From the NCBI GenBank assembly GCA_019188255.1, contig JAETXT010000006.1, forward strand, positions 310,001 through 374,000: a DNA stretch of 64,000 nt, read 5' to 3'. This DNA comes from Verticillium longisporum (Eukaryota > Ascomycota > Sordariomycetes > Glomerellales > Plectosphaerellaceae). Each line of letters starts with the position of its first letter. Positions within the stretch are counted from its first letter, which is position 1. Positions 1-9,946 of this stretch are shown here, piece by piece. Position numbers and translations under genes: made by a program. The notes under the pieces are model-generated. The model saw nothing but the letters and a program-made list of their open reading frames with translations. It was not told the DNA's origin and ran no database searches.

Positions 1-992
1 AGTCGATTGCTTCCCGAGGATTCCATGAGCGTTCACGTGGCCCCCTTTGCCGATATTGCGAGGCCTCCACCAAGTTATGCCAACGGCAGCCGTCGGCATG
101 GCCATCGGGGAGGCAAGCTTGGTAGCGAAGAGTAACGCGTGAAAGCCTCGGAATGCAGACCAACAAATTCTGGATGGCTCTGGGGAACCTAGCAGAATGC
201 TTAAGATGCCGCGCGGGTATTCACCAAGGATGTAGGGTCAGTCCATATGCCGACAAAGTGAAGGTACGAAGCCAGTCGTAAGGATTGCCGGAGTAGAGGC
301 CTTGGTTGAGAGACGCTGGACTAAAATGCACAGCGAATGGGATTCACCGCCGGCCGGCTTGTCGCCAAGGTAGCCAAGAAGCTACAGGGCTCGTCGGGCC
401 GTGGCCTAGAGCGTCGAGTTGCCACATTACTCAGGCCGTCGTCCGAGGGGGTGTCGCAATCATGTCGCATGGCATCCGAGGTCGGCGAAGGCGATGGTGT
501 GCTTGTCATGGTGAGCGCTAGGGAAACGCGAGTGAGGCTAGGTCGATGTCCTTTTCGCTTCCATGTCGTACGACACTCAATCTCAGAAATAGACGAAAGG
601 TTGTAGCGAACACGACGCGTCCAGGGCTGGTGGCATAATTCGAAGTGACTCGGCGCCCGCTGTATGGTCACACAGCAACTTCTGAATCGACGTCGTGGGT
701 TGTTTCCTGCTGGTGTCAAGTTCAAGGTCCAACTACGAGTTTCGTTGCCTCTTATCAGCTTGTGGGAAACCTGCTCAAAGGTTAGTGTGGCAGCTTTCCT
801 TCTCGTTATCTGCTCAATCCATCTCAAAAGCACGCAGCCCCGGGTCCAGAAGCAGTCGATATTGATACTCCGACCTTGTAATAGACGGCCAGAAAGCAGC
901 CTTGGCGCTGGACCTTTCAAGCGTGTCACAAGACCCGTCACTCATTTCTTGTCTTTGAATCATGTCTTCATTTCAGGTACCATAGCGGGCGA
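1..992. other. Intergenic region, no recognised gene
   Basis: No reading frame here has recognisable protein similarity; the open frames on both strands have irregular composition and overlap each other. It lies downstream of the WSC transmembrane gene that ends at 993. A 3' exon of a gene lying to the left cannot be excluded. Confidence 0.5.
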
Positions 993-2003
993 CTACCTCC
1001 GCCATTCTGACATCTCAAACGTGTCTCGATCCGGTCCCCGATCCTGTGATTCCGGTATCGAATATGGGACAGTCATGGCCATGGTGTCGTGAGGCTTCCA
1101 CGGTCCTCGATCGGTCGAAAGCGGCGGCGGCATAGGCGGCATAGGCCCTGCACGCTCGTAGATCCCCCGCCCGCGGGACATGTCAGTCCCCCGACTTCTC
1201 TCCCGGCGACCTCGCCGACGCCGGCAGAACAGCAGCATGACGATGCCTGTGATGACGCCCGACAGCGCAACTGCGCCCACGGCGATCCCTATCGTCGCCG
1301 TCGTGCCAAGGTGAACACCGCCAGGCGCTGACGACGGCTCGTGGTCGTCGTCGTCGTCTTCATCGTCATCACCATCCTCTTCACCATCGTCGCCGAACCC
1401 TTCAGGAGACGCTGCCCTCAGCTCCACGCGTTCCCCCTCGTTCTCGCTCTCGTGGTGCCCCACGGCCTCGGACAACAAAAGTCCCTCTGTGCGTCCCGAG
1501 CCCGGAGCCTCAGCGTCCGTCGCCGCATAGACCACCATCATCCCCGCCTCGCCCCCACAGGACAGGCGCCTGTCATCGGGACAGCCTGGCAGCGCGCACG
1601 ACGGTTCCACGTCCGTCACAGCCGCGAGGAGGGCGACGTCGACGGTACAGTAACACTTTGTCGCGGCCGCGATTCCAAATGCAGCACCCTCTGCCGCCGC
1701 GGCGCAGCGTTCCCGACAGACCTGCGGCGTCATGTGAGGATCGGACAGCTCAGCCTTGCCGAGAGCGGGAACCTGCACACAGCCGAGCGCCGCCAATCCC
1801 GACATGGACTCCGACGACCCCTTCCCTGGCTCGACTCGTCGGCGGGCCGTCCTGTGTCTGCGCGCCGCGGCAATCGGCAACGGTGCCGTGGCCAGGGCGT
1901 CAAGTCCGGGATGGCCATTTGTGGAGTCCGAGACGGTGATGGTGCTGCCGATCGTGGCAAGGGCGAGGAGAGCAAAGACCCTTTTCAGAGTCGAGGGCGC
2001 CAT
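993..2003 (-). CDS. WSC-domain single-pass membrane protein (putative wall-stress sensor-like)
   Basis: Single-exon gene encoding 336 residues. The start chosen is the ATG at 2003, which opens a hydrophobic signal peptide (about residues 1-20); the frame extends upstream but would place a poor non-secretory sequence ahead of it. Residues about 70-160 form a WSC domain with eight cysteines in the usual order (GCVQ, VCRERC, CYC, SC, GC, LSCGG). An acidic Asp/Glu run (about 204-221) precedes one transmembrane helix (about 232-260) and a strongly basic cytoplasmic start (CRRRRGRRER), then a proline-rich tail. Signal peptide, WSC, transmembrane helix and cytosolic tail is the layout of fungal wall-integrity sensors, but the extracellular Ser/Thr-rich stalk typical of Wsc1/2/3 is short and acidic here, so a sensor role is inferred. 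Family membership is secure. Confidence 0.85.
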   Translation of the reverse strand: MAPSTLKRVFALLALATIGSTITVSDSTNGHPGLDALATAPLPIAAARRHRTARRRVEPGKGSSESMSGLAALGCVQVPALGKAELSDPHMTPQVCRERCAAAAEGAAFGIAAATKCYCTVDVALLAAVTDVEPSCALPGCPDDRRLSCGGEAGMMVVYAATDAEAPGSGRTEGLLLSEAVGHHESENEGERVELRAASPEGFGDDGEEDGDDDEDDDDDHEPSSAPGGVHLGTTATIGIAVGAVALSGVITGIVMLLFCRRRRGRRERSRGTDMSRGRGIYERAGPMPPMPPPLSTDRGPWKPHDTMAMTVPYSIPESQDRGPDRDTFEMSEWRR

Positions 2004-3014
2004 ATCCTGACCGACTTGAGCGGGGTGCAGTCGACTTGAAAAAAAAAATCCGGGTGCAGCCAACCCTGGCAGGCGCTCAATTGCCGAGAATGAATCGACA
2101 CGATTAGGCAGCTGGCGAAAAATACCAATGCAGGGCGTGAAATCGCAGCATCGGACGCCCCGGGACGCGGCGGAGGTTTCTGGCGGTGGTGGCGGCCTTC
2201 TCGGTGTGCGGTGAACCCCCCGACGCGCACGGAGACAAAAGGGGCGGGAGAAAAGGGAAGAGGGAGGGAATCAGGGTGGGAGAGACGACATTCGGTGGGG
2301 TCGTCGGGGGATTGAAATACCAAATACTCCCCCTCAAGACCCAAGACGGGACGCGCGTGTCTGTGTACCCCGTTCGAAAGGAAAATACGAAATGCAGAGG
2401 TGAGCCAAGATTGAGCCAAGAGAGTGGAGGCGCGACAGGCAGGCGAGAAGAGATCTTGGCAAAACCGCTTGGAGAAATTGGGACACTGCCAAGAGAAACG
2501 GGAGCGAGCCCTCTTGCGACCTACGACGAGCTTGGGCTCATTTGAGGCCTTGTGTGTTTCAGCAGATCGCAAGACATTGATCCCTTCGATGAGCGTCTCC
2601 AGAGAGGTTGTATGTGAGCTGAGTCGACAGGAAAACACCAGGGTATTGCTGTCGCTTGCTGCGCGCGTTGGGTGCAGCAAATGAACGCCCTGTAGCAGGT
2701 CGGCCACAAAATCCCACGCCCGGGCTGGAGAGATATAGAAGAGGGTTGTATTATGAAGAATGGCAACATCTTTTGTACACCCGCATGTGAGGGGATATCA
2801 TGACATGTCTCATCAAGAAGAACCAAAAATAAAAAGGGGAGTTGTCCGCAGCGACCGGTTGCCAGGATCCCACAACGCCCAAAAAGTCCAACTCTTGTAC
2901 AGTTCGCACCATCTAGCGCAGGCCGCGTCGACAGACAGCACAAGCCGGCCCTGGCCTGGCTCACGCACGCAGGGAAGTACCATGTCGCACCTTCGGATTC
3001 GCCCTTCTGTCCGC
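2004..3014. other. Intergenic, promoter side of the WSC membrane protein
   Basis: About 1 kb between two minus-strand genes, holding the 5' region of the WSC gene and the 3' region of ugo1. It contains A-rich and G-rich runs (for example A8 near 2040) but no supported gene. Confidence 0.5.
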
Positions 3015-4530
3015 TCAGAATTCACCTTCGGCGCTGTTGCCGATGACACCGGCCGCCCAGAGCCCGACGAGCCCCCACCAGCTGACTTTCCATCCGCGCC
3101 AGAGACCCTCGGCGCCCTGGCCCTTGCGGTAGACCGTCTCTGCGACTTTGGCCTTGCCGATTTTGGCGGTCGTCGGCTTGTTGGCCACAGCGCGGGAGCC
3201 TTCCTCGTGCATAATGTGCAGCATCGTTCCCGTCACACCAGCATACCGGCCAGCCGGCACAACTGTTTCGAGCTTGACCTCCCGGGGTTCCAGCGCCCGC
3301 ATGTACGGCGCGCTCGACAGGATGGCCACCTGGCCGCGGCGGAGGACAGTCTCAAGAGGGAGCTTGGCAAACAGCGCAGCCGAGGAAGCACAAAACTTGG
3401 CGATGGAAAATGTCGTCGGAGAGACCTGACTGTCGATCATGAAGCGAGTGCGAAGCACAAGAGGGGTCGACAGCGTCAGGAGAGGATGGATGAGTGAGTG
3501 GAAGATGGTAGGGAGCACAAGCACAGGAGCGCAGAGGTAGGACGGGAGAGCGCGCAGAGTGGACAGGGTCCGCCTTGAACCTCTCGATATCGGGGTCAAG
3601 AGAAGCCTAGAATCGTGTTAGACCAGAATATCGAAGCGATGAGCGACGCAGTGCTTACCTCGTGCGAACCAAATCCAGCGGCGCGAGCATCAAGCCCGTC
3701 GCCACGGCCGCGGCCGCCGCCACACCGAGCGAGGCCCAGGGATAAGGCGATGCAATGTCAATCATCCTCTCGATATCGTCCTTGACGCCGAGGTCGGGAA
3801 CATTGAACAGCGCGCTCAGAGCACTCCTAGACCAGTTCTCCAACAGCGAGGAAAGAACCGTGTAGAGAAAGGTAGCATTGGATCCTTTCCATACGCCCCA
3901 AGCACCCTCCTTCTGCCACAGCTGGCCAATGACCTCGGTCACAGAATCGGGCAGACGAATGTTGAGCTGCGGAGCTGCCGCAGAGCCCTTGAATGACGGC
4001 CGTGGCGACTGGAGCGACGAAGAGTCCTGACGGTTCCGTCGGCCTCGGTGGGCGGGCGTGGGCGTTTCCTGGACATTCGACGTGAAGTAGGCGGGCTCCT
4101 CGGGATCCGAGTCGGATGCGTGGTCGTCTTGCAACAATACCTCGTCTCCATAGTTGGATATCCTCCTGGTGGCAAGGGGCGTCGAAACCGGGGTGGCACC
4201 GTTGAGAACAATGTCGTCGTTGCTCCTGACCTGAAGTACGGTTTTGGCAACCTCGAAAGGTTGGGCCATCAGAACCGATGTGTATTTCCATAACAGCTCG
4301 TCAATAATCTCCTTGACAGTCTGGACGGCAGAGGGTGACGGGTCGCCAATGTAGTCCTTGTAGTCCATGTCGTTGAACATGTCACGCGCCTTGGACGCGT
4401 AACGATCGCCCGATGGCGCATTGCTGGAGAAGGGATTCGCAGGTGAAGGTGTCGGATCATGGACCTCGCCTATTGTCGGTGGTTTGTAATAAGGGCGCAA
4501 GGGGTTAACCCCTTCTCGATGTGAAGCCAT
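3015..4530 (-). CDS. UGO1: Mitochondrial carrier-fold outer-membrane fusion protein Ugo1
   Basis: Two exons, 4530-3659 and 3606-3015, separated by a 52-nt GTAAGC...CTAG intron; the joined frame gives 487 residues and reads APLDLVRTR across the junction. The N-terminal 200 residues are polar and include PSPANPFSS and a Ser-rich stretch; the later part contains a degenerate mitochondrial-carrier repeat (PLDLVRTR, then PLETVLRRGQ) and a final WRGWKVSWWG segment. Known biology: Ugo1 is a modified carrier protein in the mitochondrial outer membrane that links Fzo1 and Mgm1 during membrane fusion. Length and the divergent carrier signatures match fungal Ugo1 better than a metabolite carrier. It is divergently transcribed from a mitochondrial ferredoxin gene. 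Confidence 0.82.
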
Positions 4531-4612
4531 TGTGCGAGCGATGCAGGTTGTGCAGCATCGTCCAGCAAACAGCGGGGGATGATGTGATGTTGCTGTTTCT
4601 GGCTTTTGCCTG

Positions 4613-4636
4613 TGTCTGTGTCTGTGTCTGTGTCTG
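4613..4636. repeat. TGTCTG hexanucleotide microsatellite (4 copies)
   Basis: Four perfect copies of TGTCTG lie 83 bp upstream of the ugo1 start codon, in the shared ugo1/ferredoxin promoter. Confidence 0.9.
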
Positions 4637-4690
4637 GCTGGGGGTCACTGGCGTCACAGGCGCCAAATTTGCATGACGGCAGCTGCAGCA

Positions 4691-4770
4691 GCTCAGCAGT
4701 GGCAGGAGCAGCTCAGCAGTGGCAGGAGCAGCTCAACAGTGGCAGGAGCAGCCCACCAGTCACAGGAGCA
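4691..4770. repeat. 20-bp minisatellite, 4 copies
   Basis: Unit GCTCAGCAGTGGCAGGAGCA. Copies 4691-4710 and 4711-4730 are identical, 4731-4750 has one change, and 4751-4770 is degenerate. CAG-rich flanks extend the pattern on both sides. It sits inside the 661-bp divergent promoter of ugo1 and the ferredoxin gene, so copy number could affect either gene. Confidence 0.92.
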
Positions 4771-5191
4771 GCACCCGCAGCAGCTCGGAGATAAAGCGAG
4801 GATTTGGTAAGCAGCCCAAAGGTCACATCTTGGTGGGCCTTTTCTCGGGGGTCCTCGTCCAATGGACAGGCACCGTTTGTTAAGCTCTCCCCCTCGATAA
4901 CCGATGCTGCTTATCGGAGCTGCCGTCAGACAAATTTCGCAGATGCCGACTCGGTGCCCCGTAGAGCGACTTCGCATTTGATCTTGACCCGGTAGACAGG
5001 GCGGTTCAATTTCCTCTGCCACTGCGGCCCAGACTCCTCTTGGAATACTTCCGACCGACAATCCCAAGCACGCGATACCTGCCATCGAGGCTTCCTATCT
5101 TCGACCTTGATAGAAACCGTGCGCGTCATCACCGCACGCAGGCCGACCACCCGACCAGTCATCCACCCTAACCTTCACGATCCCCCACACC

Positions 5192-5882
5192 ATGAACACG
5201 TATGCCCCCGTCACCGGAGCCATCCGGCGCCTGGCTGCCAATGCTTCACGTCAAGCACTGTCCGTCCAGATGACCACACGATCCTACCAGACGCAGTCGC
5301 CTCTCGTCGTTTCCAGGCGTCTCCCAGTCAAGCTGGCCAACAGGAGGATACAATGGCCGCAGGCGCGCGCCTTCTCTGCGACGGCTGCGACGTCACACGG
5401 TCATCTCGACCCCCCCAAGCCCGGCGAGGAGTAAGATTCTTCCTTGCCATAACCCTCCATTGTGGTCCTAACATTGTGTAGGCTCTGGGTCACATTCGTC
5501 GACAAGGATGGCGATGAACACAAAATTGCCGTGTGTGAGGGGGACAACCTGCTGGATATCGCGCAGGACAACGATCTCGAGATGGAGGGTGAGCATGATT
5601 TTCGCCAATCCGACTCGGCCAAAGAGTATGAGCTAATATCTAAAAGGCGCTTGCGGCGGATCATGTGCATGCTCGACCTGCCACGTCATCGTCGCTGACG
5701 AGGCCCATTACGATGCGATGGAGGAGCCCGACGATGACGAGAACGACATGCTGGACCTCGCCTTTGGTCTGACTGAGACGAGTAGGCTGGGATGCCAGGT
5801 CAAGATGACCAAGGCGTTGGATGGACTGACGGTCAAGCTGCCGACGATGACGCGGAACCTACAAGCCAGCGACTTTAGCTAA
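5192..5882 (+). CDS. YAH1: Mitochondrial [2Fe-2S] ferredoxin (adrenodoxin type)
   Basis: Three exons, 5192-5430, 5482-5588 and 5647-5882, with introns of 51 and 58 nt; joined product 193 residues. The ATG has a good context (CACC before it). The first about 70 residues are rich in Arg, Ser and Ala and nearly free of acidic residues, as expected of a mitochondrial presequence. The ferredoxin domain starts at LWVTFVDKDG and carries the cluster ligands in ACGGSCACSTC plus a distal Cys in GCQVK. The acidic patch DEPDDDEND-like before LDLAFGLTETSRLGC is typical of adrenodoxin-type ferredoxins. Known role: electron transfer from ferredoxin reductase (Arh1) to Fe-S cluster assembly and to heme A synthesis in the matrix. 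Confidence 0.93.
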
Positions 5883-6138
5883 GGCCGAGCACAACACAAC
5901 AGAACTCAAATGTAATTATGCTGTACAACAAATTTCAGGAGAGGGTGGAAACAAGGTTGATGATGTGGAAATGGAGGGCGGGGTGGGGGCATGTGTCACA
6001 TCAGCAGCAGCACCGTTTCGTGATTCGAGGGTATCTAGGGAATTGGATTGAGGAACACATCACTCTCAGAAATCTACAAAAAACGCCAGGCGTACCAGCC
6101 AACGTCTTCCACGCTCCAATCCACTCAATCAAGCCTCC

Positions 6139-7151
6139 TCAATGTGCGCCGCCCTTCTTCATGCCGCTCCCCGCCGCGACGAGGTGGTCCAAGAAGCCCT
6201 TTTGGCTGAGTTCCGTCACCTTGGCCACCTTTTGGCTGTGCGCCACAACGCCGTCCTTCTTCGCGGCCCTGTCGGCTTCGGACGCCTTGTCCTGCGCCGC
6301 CCGCCCGGGTTGAACAGCTTGACCACACCCCCCTGCGCCCCCTTCCCCTGGCGCCTCTCAAACTCGAGCACGCTCCCCGTCGACGACGCCGCTTCGGCCG
6401 CCGCGTCGCCGGCCTTGTCCGCATTGGTCGCGATCAGCACGTCCTTGACGCGGCCCTTCTCCATCGCCTCGCGCTTCTGCAGCCGCACCAGCCTCCGCGC
6501 CTTGTGCTCGAGCGCCGCGTCGGCCGCCTGCTTGGCATTCTCGTGCGCCGACGCGCTGCGTGCGAGGACGGGGTCGGCACGGCGCGAGCTCGGCAGCTTG
6601 GTGCTCAGGATCTTGGAAATGGACGTCGAGAAGGCCGTCGGGTCGTTACGTCTCGACTTGGTGTCGCGGCGCGGCGCGTCGAGGTTGCCCTCGTTGTCGG
6701 AGACGGAGTCCTCCGTGTCATCGTCATCGTCGTCGTCGTCATCTTCAGAGCCCGACGCACTCTGGGCGTCGTCGTCTTCATTGTCGTCTGCTTCTGAGCC
6801 CGAGGTCTGCTTTTGCGCCTCGGCAGCGGCCGCCGCCGCCGAGCGCTTCGTTGGTTTCGCTGCCTTGGCGGCCTTCTTCACTTTCTTCGGGGGAGCCTTC
6901 GGCGCCTCGTCGCCGGAGCTGATGGATCCCGCCGACTCGGCGCCGTCGTCGGCCGCGGCATTGTGGATGTCGTCCGAGTCCGAGTCGAGCAGGTTGACGG
7001 CCTTGAAGTCGCCCGCGCCCGCGCCCTCCTCCTCGCTGTCGTTGGCAACCCGGTCGTAGTGGCGCAGGTTCTGCCTCTTCTGCTTCTTGGTGGGTTGCGG
7101 GGGCTTGACCTTTCCCTCGCGCGCCCGCTTCCTTCCTGTAGTTCCGGCCAT
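6139..7151 (-). CDS. RRP15: Ribosomal RNA-processing protein Rrp15, with an apparent -1 frameshift near its 3' end
   Basis: Starts at the ATG at 7151 (MAGTTGRKRAREG). The N-terminal half is basic, then strongly acidic with Asp/Ser runs; the conserved Rrp15 core is AFSTSISKILSTKL followed by an Arg/Lys-rich helix (DAALEHKARRLVRLQKRE). Known role: nucleolar protein for 60S pre-rRNA processing. Near 6303-6309 the frame leaves the family: VVKLFN is followed by arginine-rich nonsense. Shifting by one base restores GRAAQDKASEADRAAKKDGVV, and TELSQKGFLDHL up to a stop at 6139-6141. Adding one missing base makes the CDS 337 codons plus stop. Without correction the open frame ends at 6216. Likely sequence error; see findings. 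Confidence 0.85.
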
Positions 7152-9946
7152 GTTGAGGTGATGTATGGTTTCGGTGTTGGATTGGTGATGAGAGGGCCAG
7201 ATGGGAAAAATATTTGCTGGGTTCGGTGGTAGTCTGCAGTTGACCGGCACAATTGCCATCTCGATTTTTTTAGTGGGGCGGGCCGAAGGCGGTGTGCTGC
7301 TCTGGGTCCTGATTGTGGTGGGCAATTGGGTCGATTGCGGGGTCTTCGGCCAGGGTCTGAGGTGCCCCTCGAACAGCGTGAAGACGGCGATGTTAGCATC
7401 GGTCTGCTTGAGGGCCTGCTACGCGTATCTACGGTTCCAATTGAATGTGCTTTATGTTCTTTATTGATTGCGGGTTTTTTTGAGCTCTCAGTAAGCCTAG
7501 CGCTGGTCATACGCTTGGCCGATACGCGTTGATGATGTTGTTCGTGCAAGATCTCCATGGAACCCAAATATATGATGAAAAGGCTTCAACTGCGTCCGGT
7601 GCGACAACGGCCAATTGGTGACAGGCAACCATCTTGTAAAAATAAATCAGAGACTCAATAAATATTTTATTGTATTTTGAGCGCTGTTATTGCCCATCTA
7701 ATCTGCAGGTGCTCGGTGGTGATTCAATCGTGTTACGGAGTTTACAGCTTAGCATCATGACAAGTAAAGTGTCATGAACAACTACGGCCTCCGACAGAAG
7801 AAGAGGGGGAAACAGAATTGAACAAGTAAATCCACGTGTAGAGTGACGTCAAGCTTTCGGAAGTAGACATCAATGGTTTGCTCAAGGCCCGGGTTGGATT
7901 CATGGGTGACTGACAGAGATGCATCATGGCTCGGAAGTTCAGTCAAGCTACACACACATTCTGTTACAGCTCAGGCACCAGCGTCGACTTACAGGTGCGA
8001 ATATAACAAGAAAAGCACCAAAAAAAAGCTGAGATGAATTATTTCATGAAGAAATATATCGTGACTAAACTACCTCACCTGGGTACCTGTCGCCGTCACA
8101 TTTTTGTCCAGCTATCTACCTTACTGATACGAAACAACGCGAACGAACGCCATCACTCGTATATTGGTGATACGACCACGTACTGGACTAGCAAAATGTC
8201 TCTTGATCATTCACTTCAACAAATAAATTGCTCTACTTACCTAGTATACCAACGTCATGTCGACGGCATAAACCAGGCCAAGGGGCCAAAGCTCAACCAC
8301 ATGATGCTACAACCCAACAGCGGAAGGCCCGGAGCTTCCCGCACGGTATTCGTGCCAGAGAATTTGCTGACAGACTTATTCCTTCCACAATGTGATCTCA
8401 TGGTGCAACGCCAAGCATAGAGCAAAGCAGAGCTAAGTCTACAATTTAACTCAATCACTCGCAAGAACCGCTCGTTCTGACACGGAGCGCCTCTTCAAAT
8501 CGCAGCACGCAACATTGGCCTCGATGGCAACAGGTCGCGCTTGACCAGATCACAGGACAATGCATTGTTGCCATACCTGAGGTCAGTCACATGACTTGGA
8601 TTCCACGTTCGGAGGCTGATACAACACCGGTCCAGCATCCATCGTCGCCCACGTGCCTGAACTCGTGCCGTCCATGCTGCTGCCGGTCGTCACCGTCGTT
8701 TTCAGAAAGATGACCAGGCACATCACGTCACGAGCGGTCACCACCTGTCCCGTGATACTGTTCCTCCCAGCTGTGTCCGGACATCACGATAGTTGCATCT
8801 GCGTTCGGATAGCAGATGCTGACGGCCTCTGCGGGCCAAGGACGTGGAGATGCCGACGACGCCGAGGACTCCCATCATCGCTACGTCATGCATCACGAGA
8901 AGCGCCGGAAGCGATTTTGCAGTGAAAGACAGATCGCGATGAGGGTGGAAAGTCGGTGTCCAATAGTCTCAGGCACACAAGCAGGTTCAAGCGCCTTGAG
9001 GAATCAATTTTCATCTCGGCTCCCACGGGTGTGAAGCCTCAGACACGCCCGAGGCATGGCCGTCTTGGATCGTGAGACCTGCCCAGGGGAAGTGGATGAA
9101 TGCGGATGCTCCTAGACCAGGGGTAAGGCTGTTGAATCACTGGGGAAGGGCACGAAGAGATCTGATAGTTGATGTGTCATGTCCCAACACAGGCCGATAG
9201 AGACCCGACGCTACTGGTCTCGAACCTTGACTAACATGCGAAATGGTGTGGGTGGGAAAGCGACGGCCGACCAACTTGGCCTCGGTGCCCCCCCCGCCAT
9301 GGCATTCCTCCACGTCTGGATGAAAACACACATCGCGGGCCTGAGACACCGATCCTGGTGCAGTGGAACTCCCTTCAATTGGCCGACTCAAGCGCGCCTC
9401 AAGGGGACGGAGCCTCCCTCCGCAGGATTCTCCCCAGGAACGAGAAGCGCAGAGTGAGACATATTGGTAGGCGCCAAGTGCCAACGACTGCGGATCCATT
9501 CCCGGGCACGCTGCTGCGTGCCGCAAACAACAAGGCGATGGGCGACTCATGCTCCCTTTGCCAATGAGGAAGGCTGGGAGGACGCGAGACTTCGAAAATA
9601 TGCCGTCTCATTTCGCACATGTCGTGGGTCGGGGCGCTGGGACCCACGGGACCACAGGGAGGATCGCAACATTTGCAGCAACCAAGGGGGAATCGCTCAG
9701 CAACCCAAGCAACCCCGACAGCCAGGCCAGCCATAGTCGAGCGCGTTGAGACTATGGCGTGTTGAAAGTATAAGATAACATTGGACTGCCCTCGTTCAAG
9801 CAACCTTTTTCTTATCCTCATCCTCCACACTCTCAACTCGACAACTCACCAGCCTCGAGCAACGCTCAACACTCTTCGGGGTTTTCTTCTCTCTTTCAGT
9901 CGCTCTTTTAGCAACAGTCACTCGTTCATCAAAACCTACCGCAACA
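7152..9946. other. 2.8-kb divergent intergenic region
   Basis: It separates rrp15 (-) from the Cys-repeat WSC gene (+). Open frames here are short, overlapping on both strands and without similarity I recognise. About 7630-7680 and 8030-8270 are AT-rich relative to the surroundings. The right end (about 9780-9946) is a CT-rich leader of the downstream gene. It may hold a long promoter, a non-coding RNA or a decayed gene; nothing decides between these. Confidence 0.45.
9769..9774 (+). promoter_or_regulatory. TATA-like box of the Cys-repeat WSC gene
   Basis: TATAAG at 9769, followed by a pyrimidine-rich leader of about 170 nt up to the ATG at 9947. A TATA box plus CT-rich leader is common in strongly expressed fungal genes, and agrees with the very biased codon use of the gene. 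Confidence 0.5.

Larger units (their letters stand above)
4531..5191. promoter_or_regulatory. Divergent promoter of ugo1 and mitochondrial ferredoxin
   Basis: The two start codons face away from each other across 661 bp. The region holds the microsatellite and minisatellite listed separately. No clear TATA box was found. A bidirectional promoter is inferred from the arrangement only. Confidence 0.5.

Noticed and set aside
6142..7059. 305-codon plus-strand frame opposite rrp15
   Set aside because: Ser/Ala-rich translation created by reading the acidic/basic Rrp15 coding sequence backwards.
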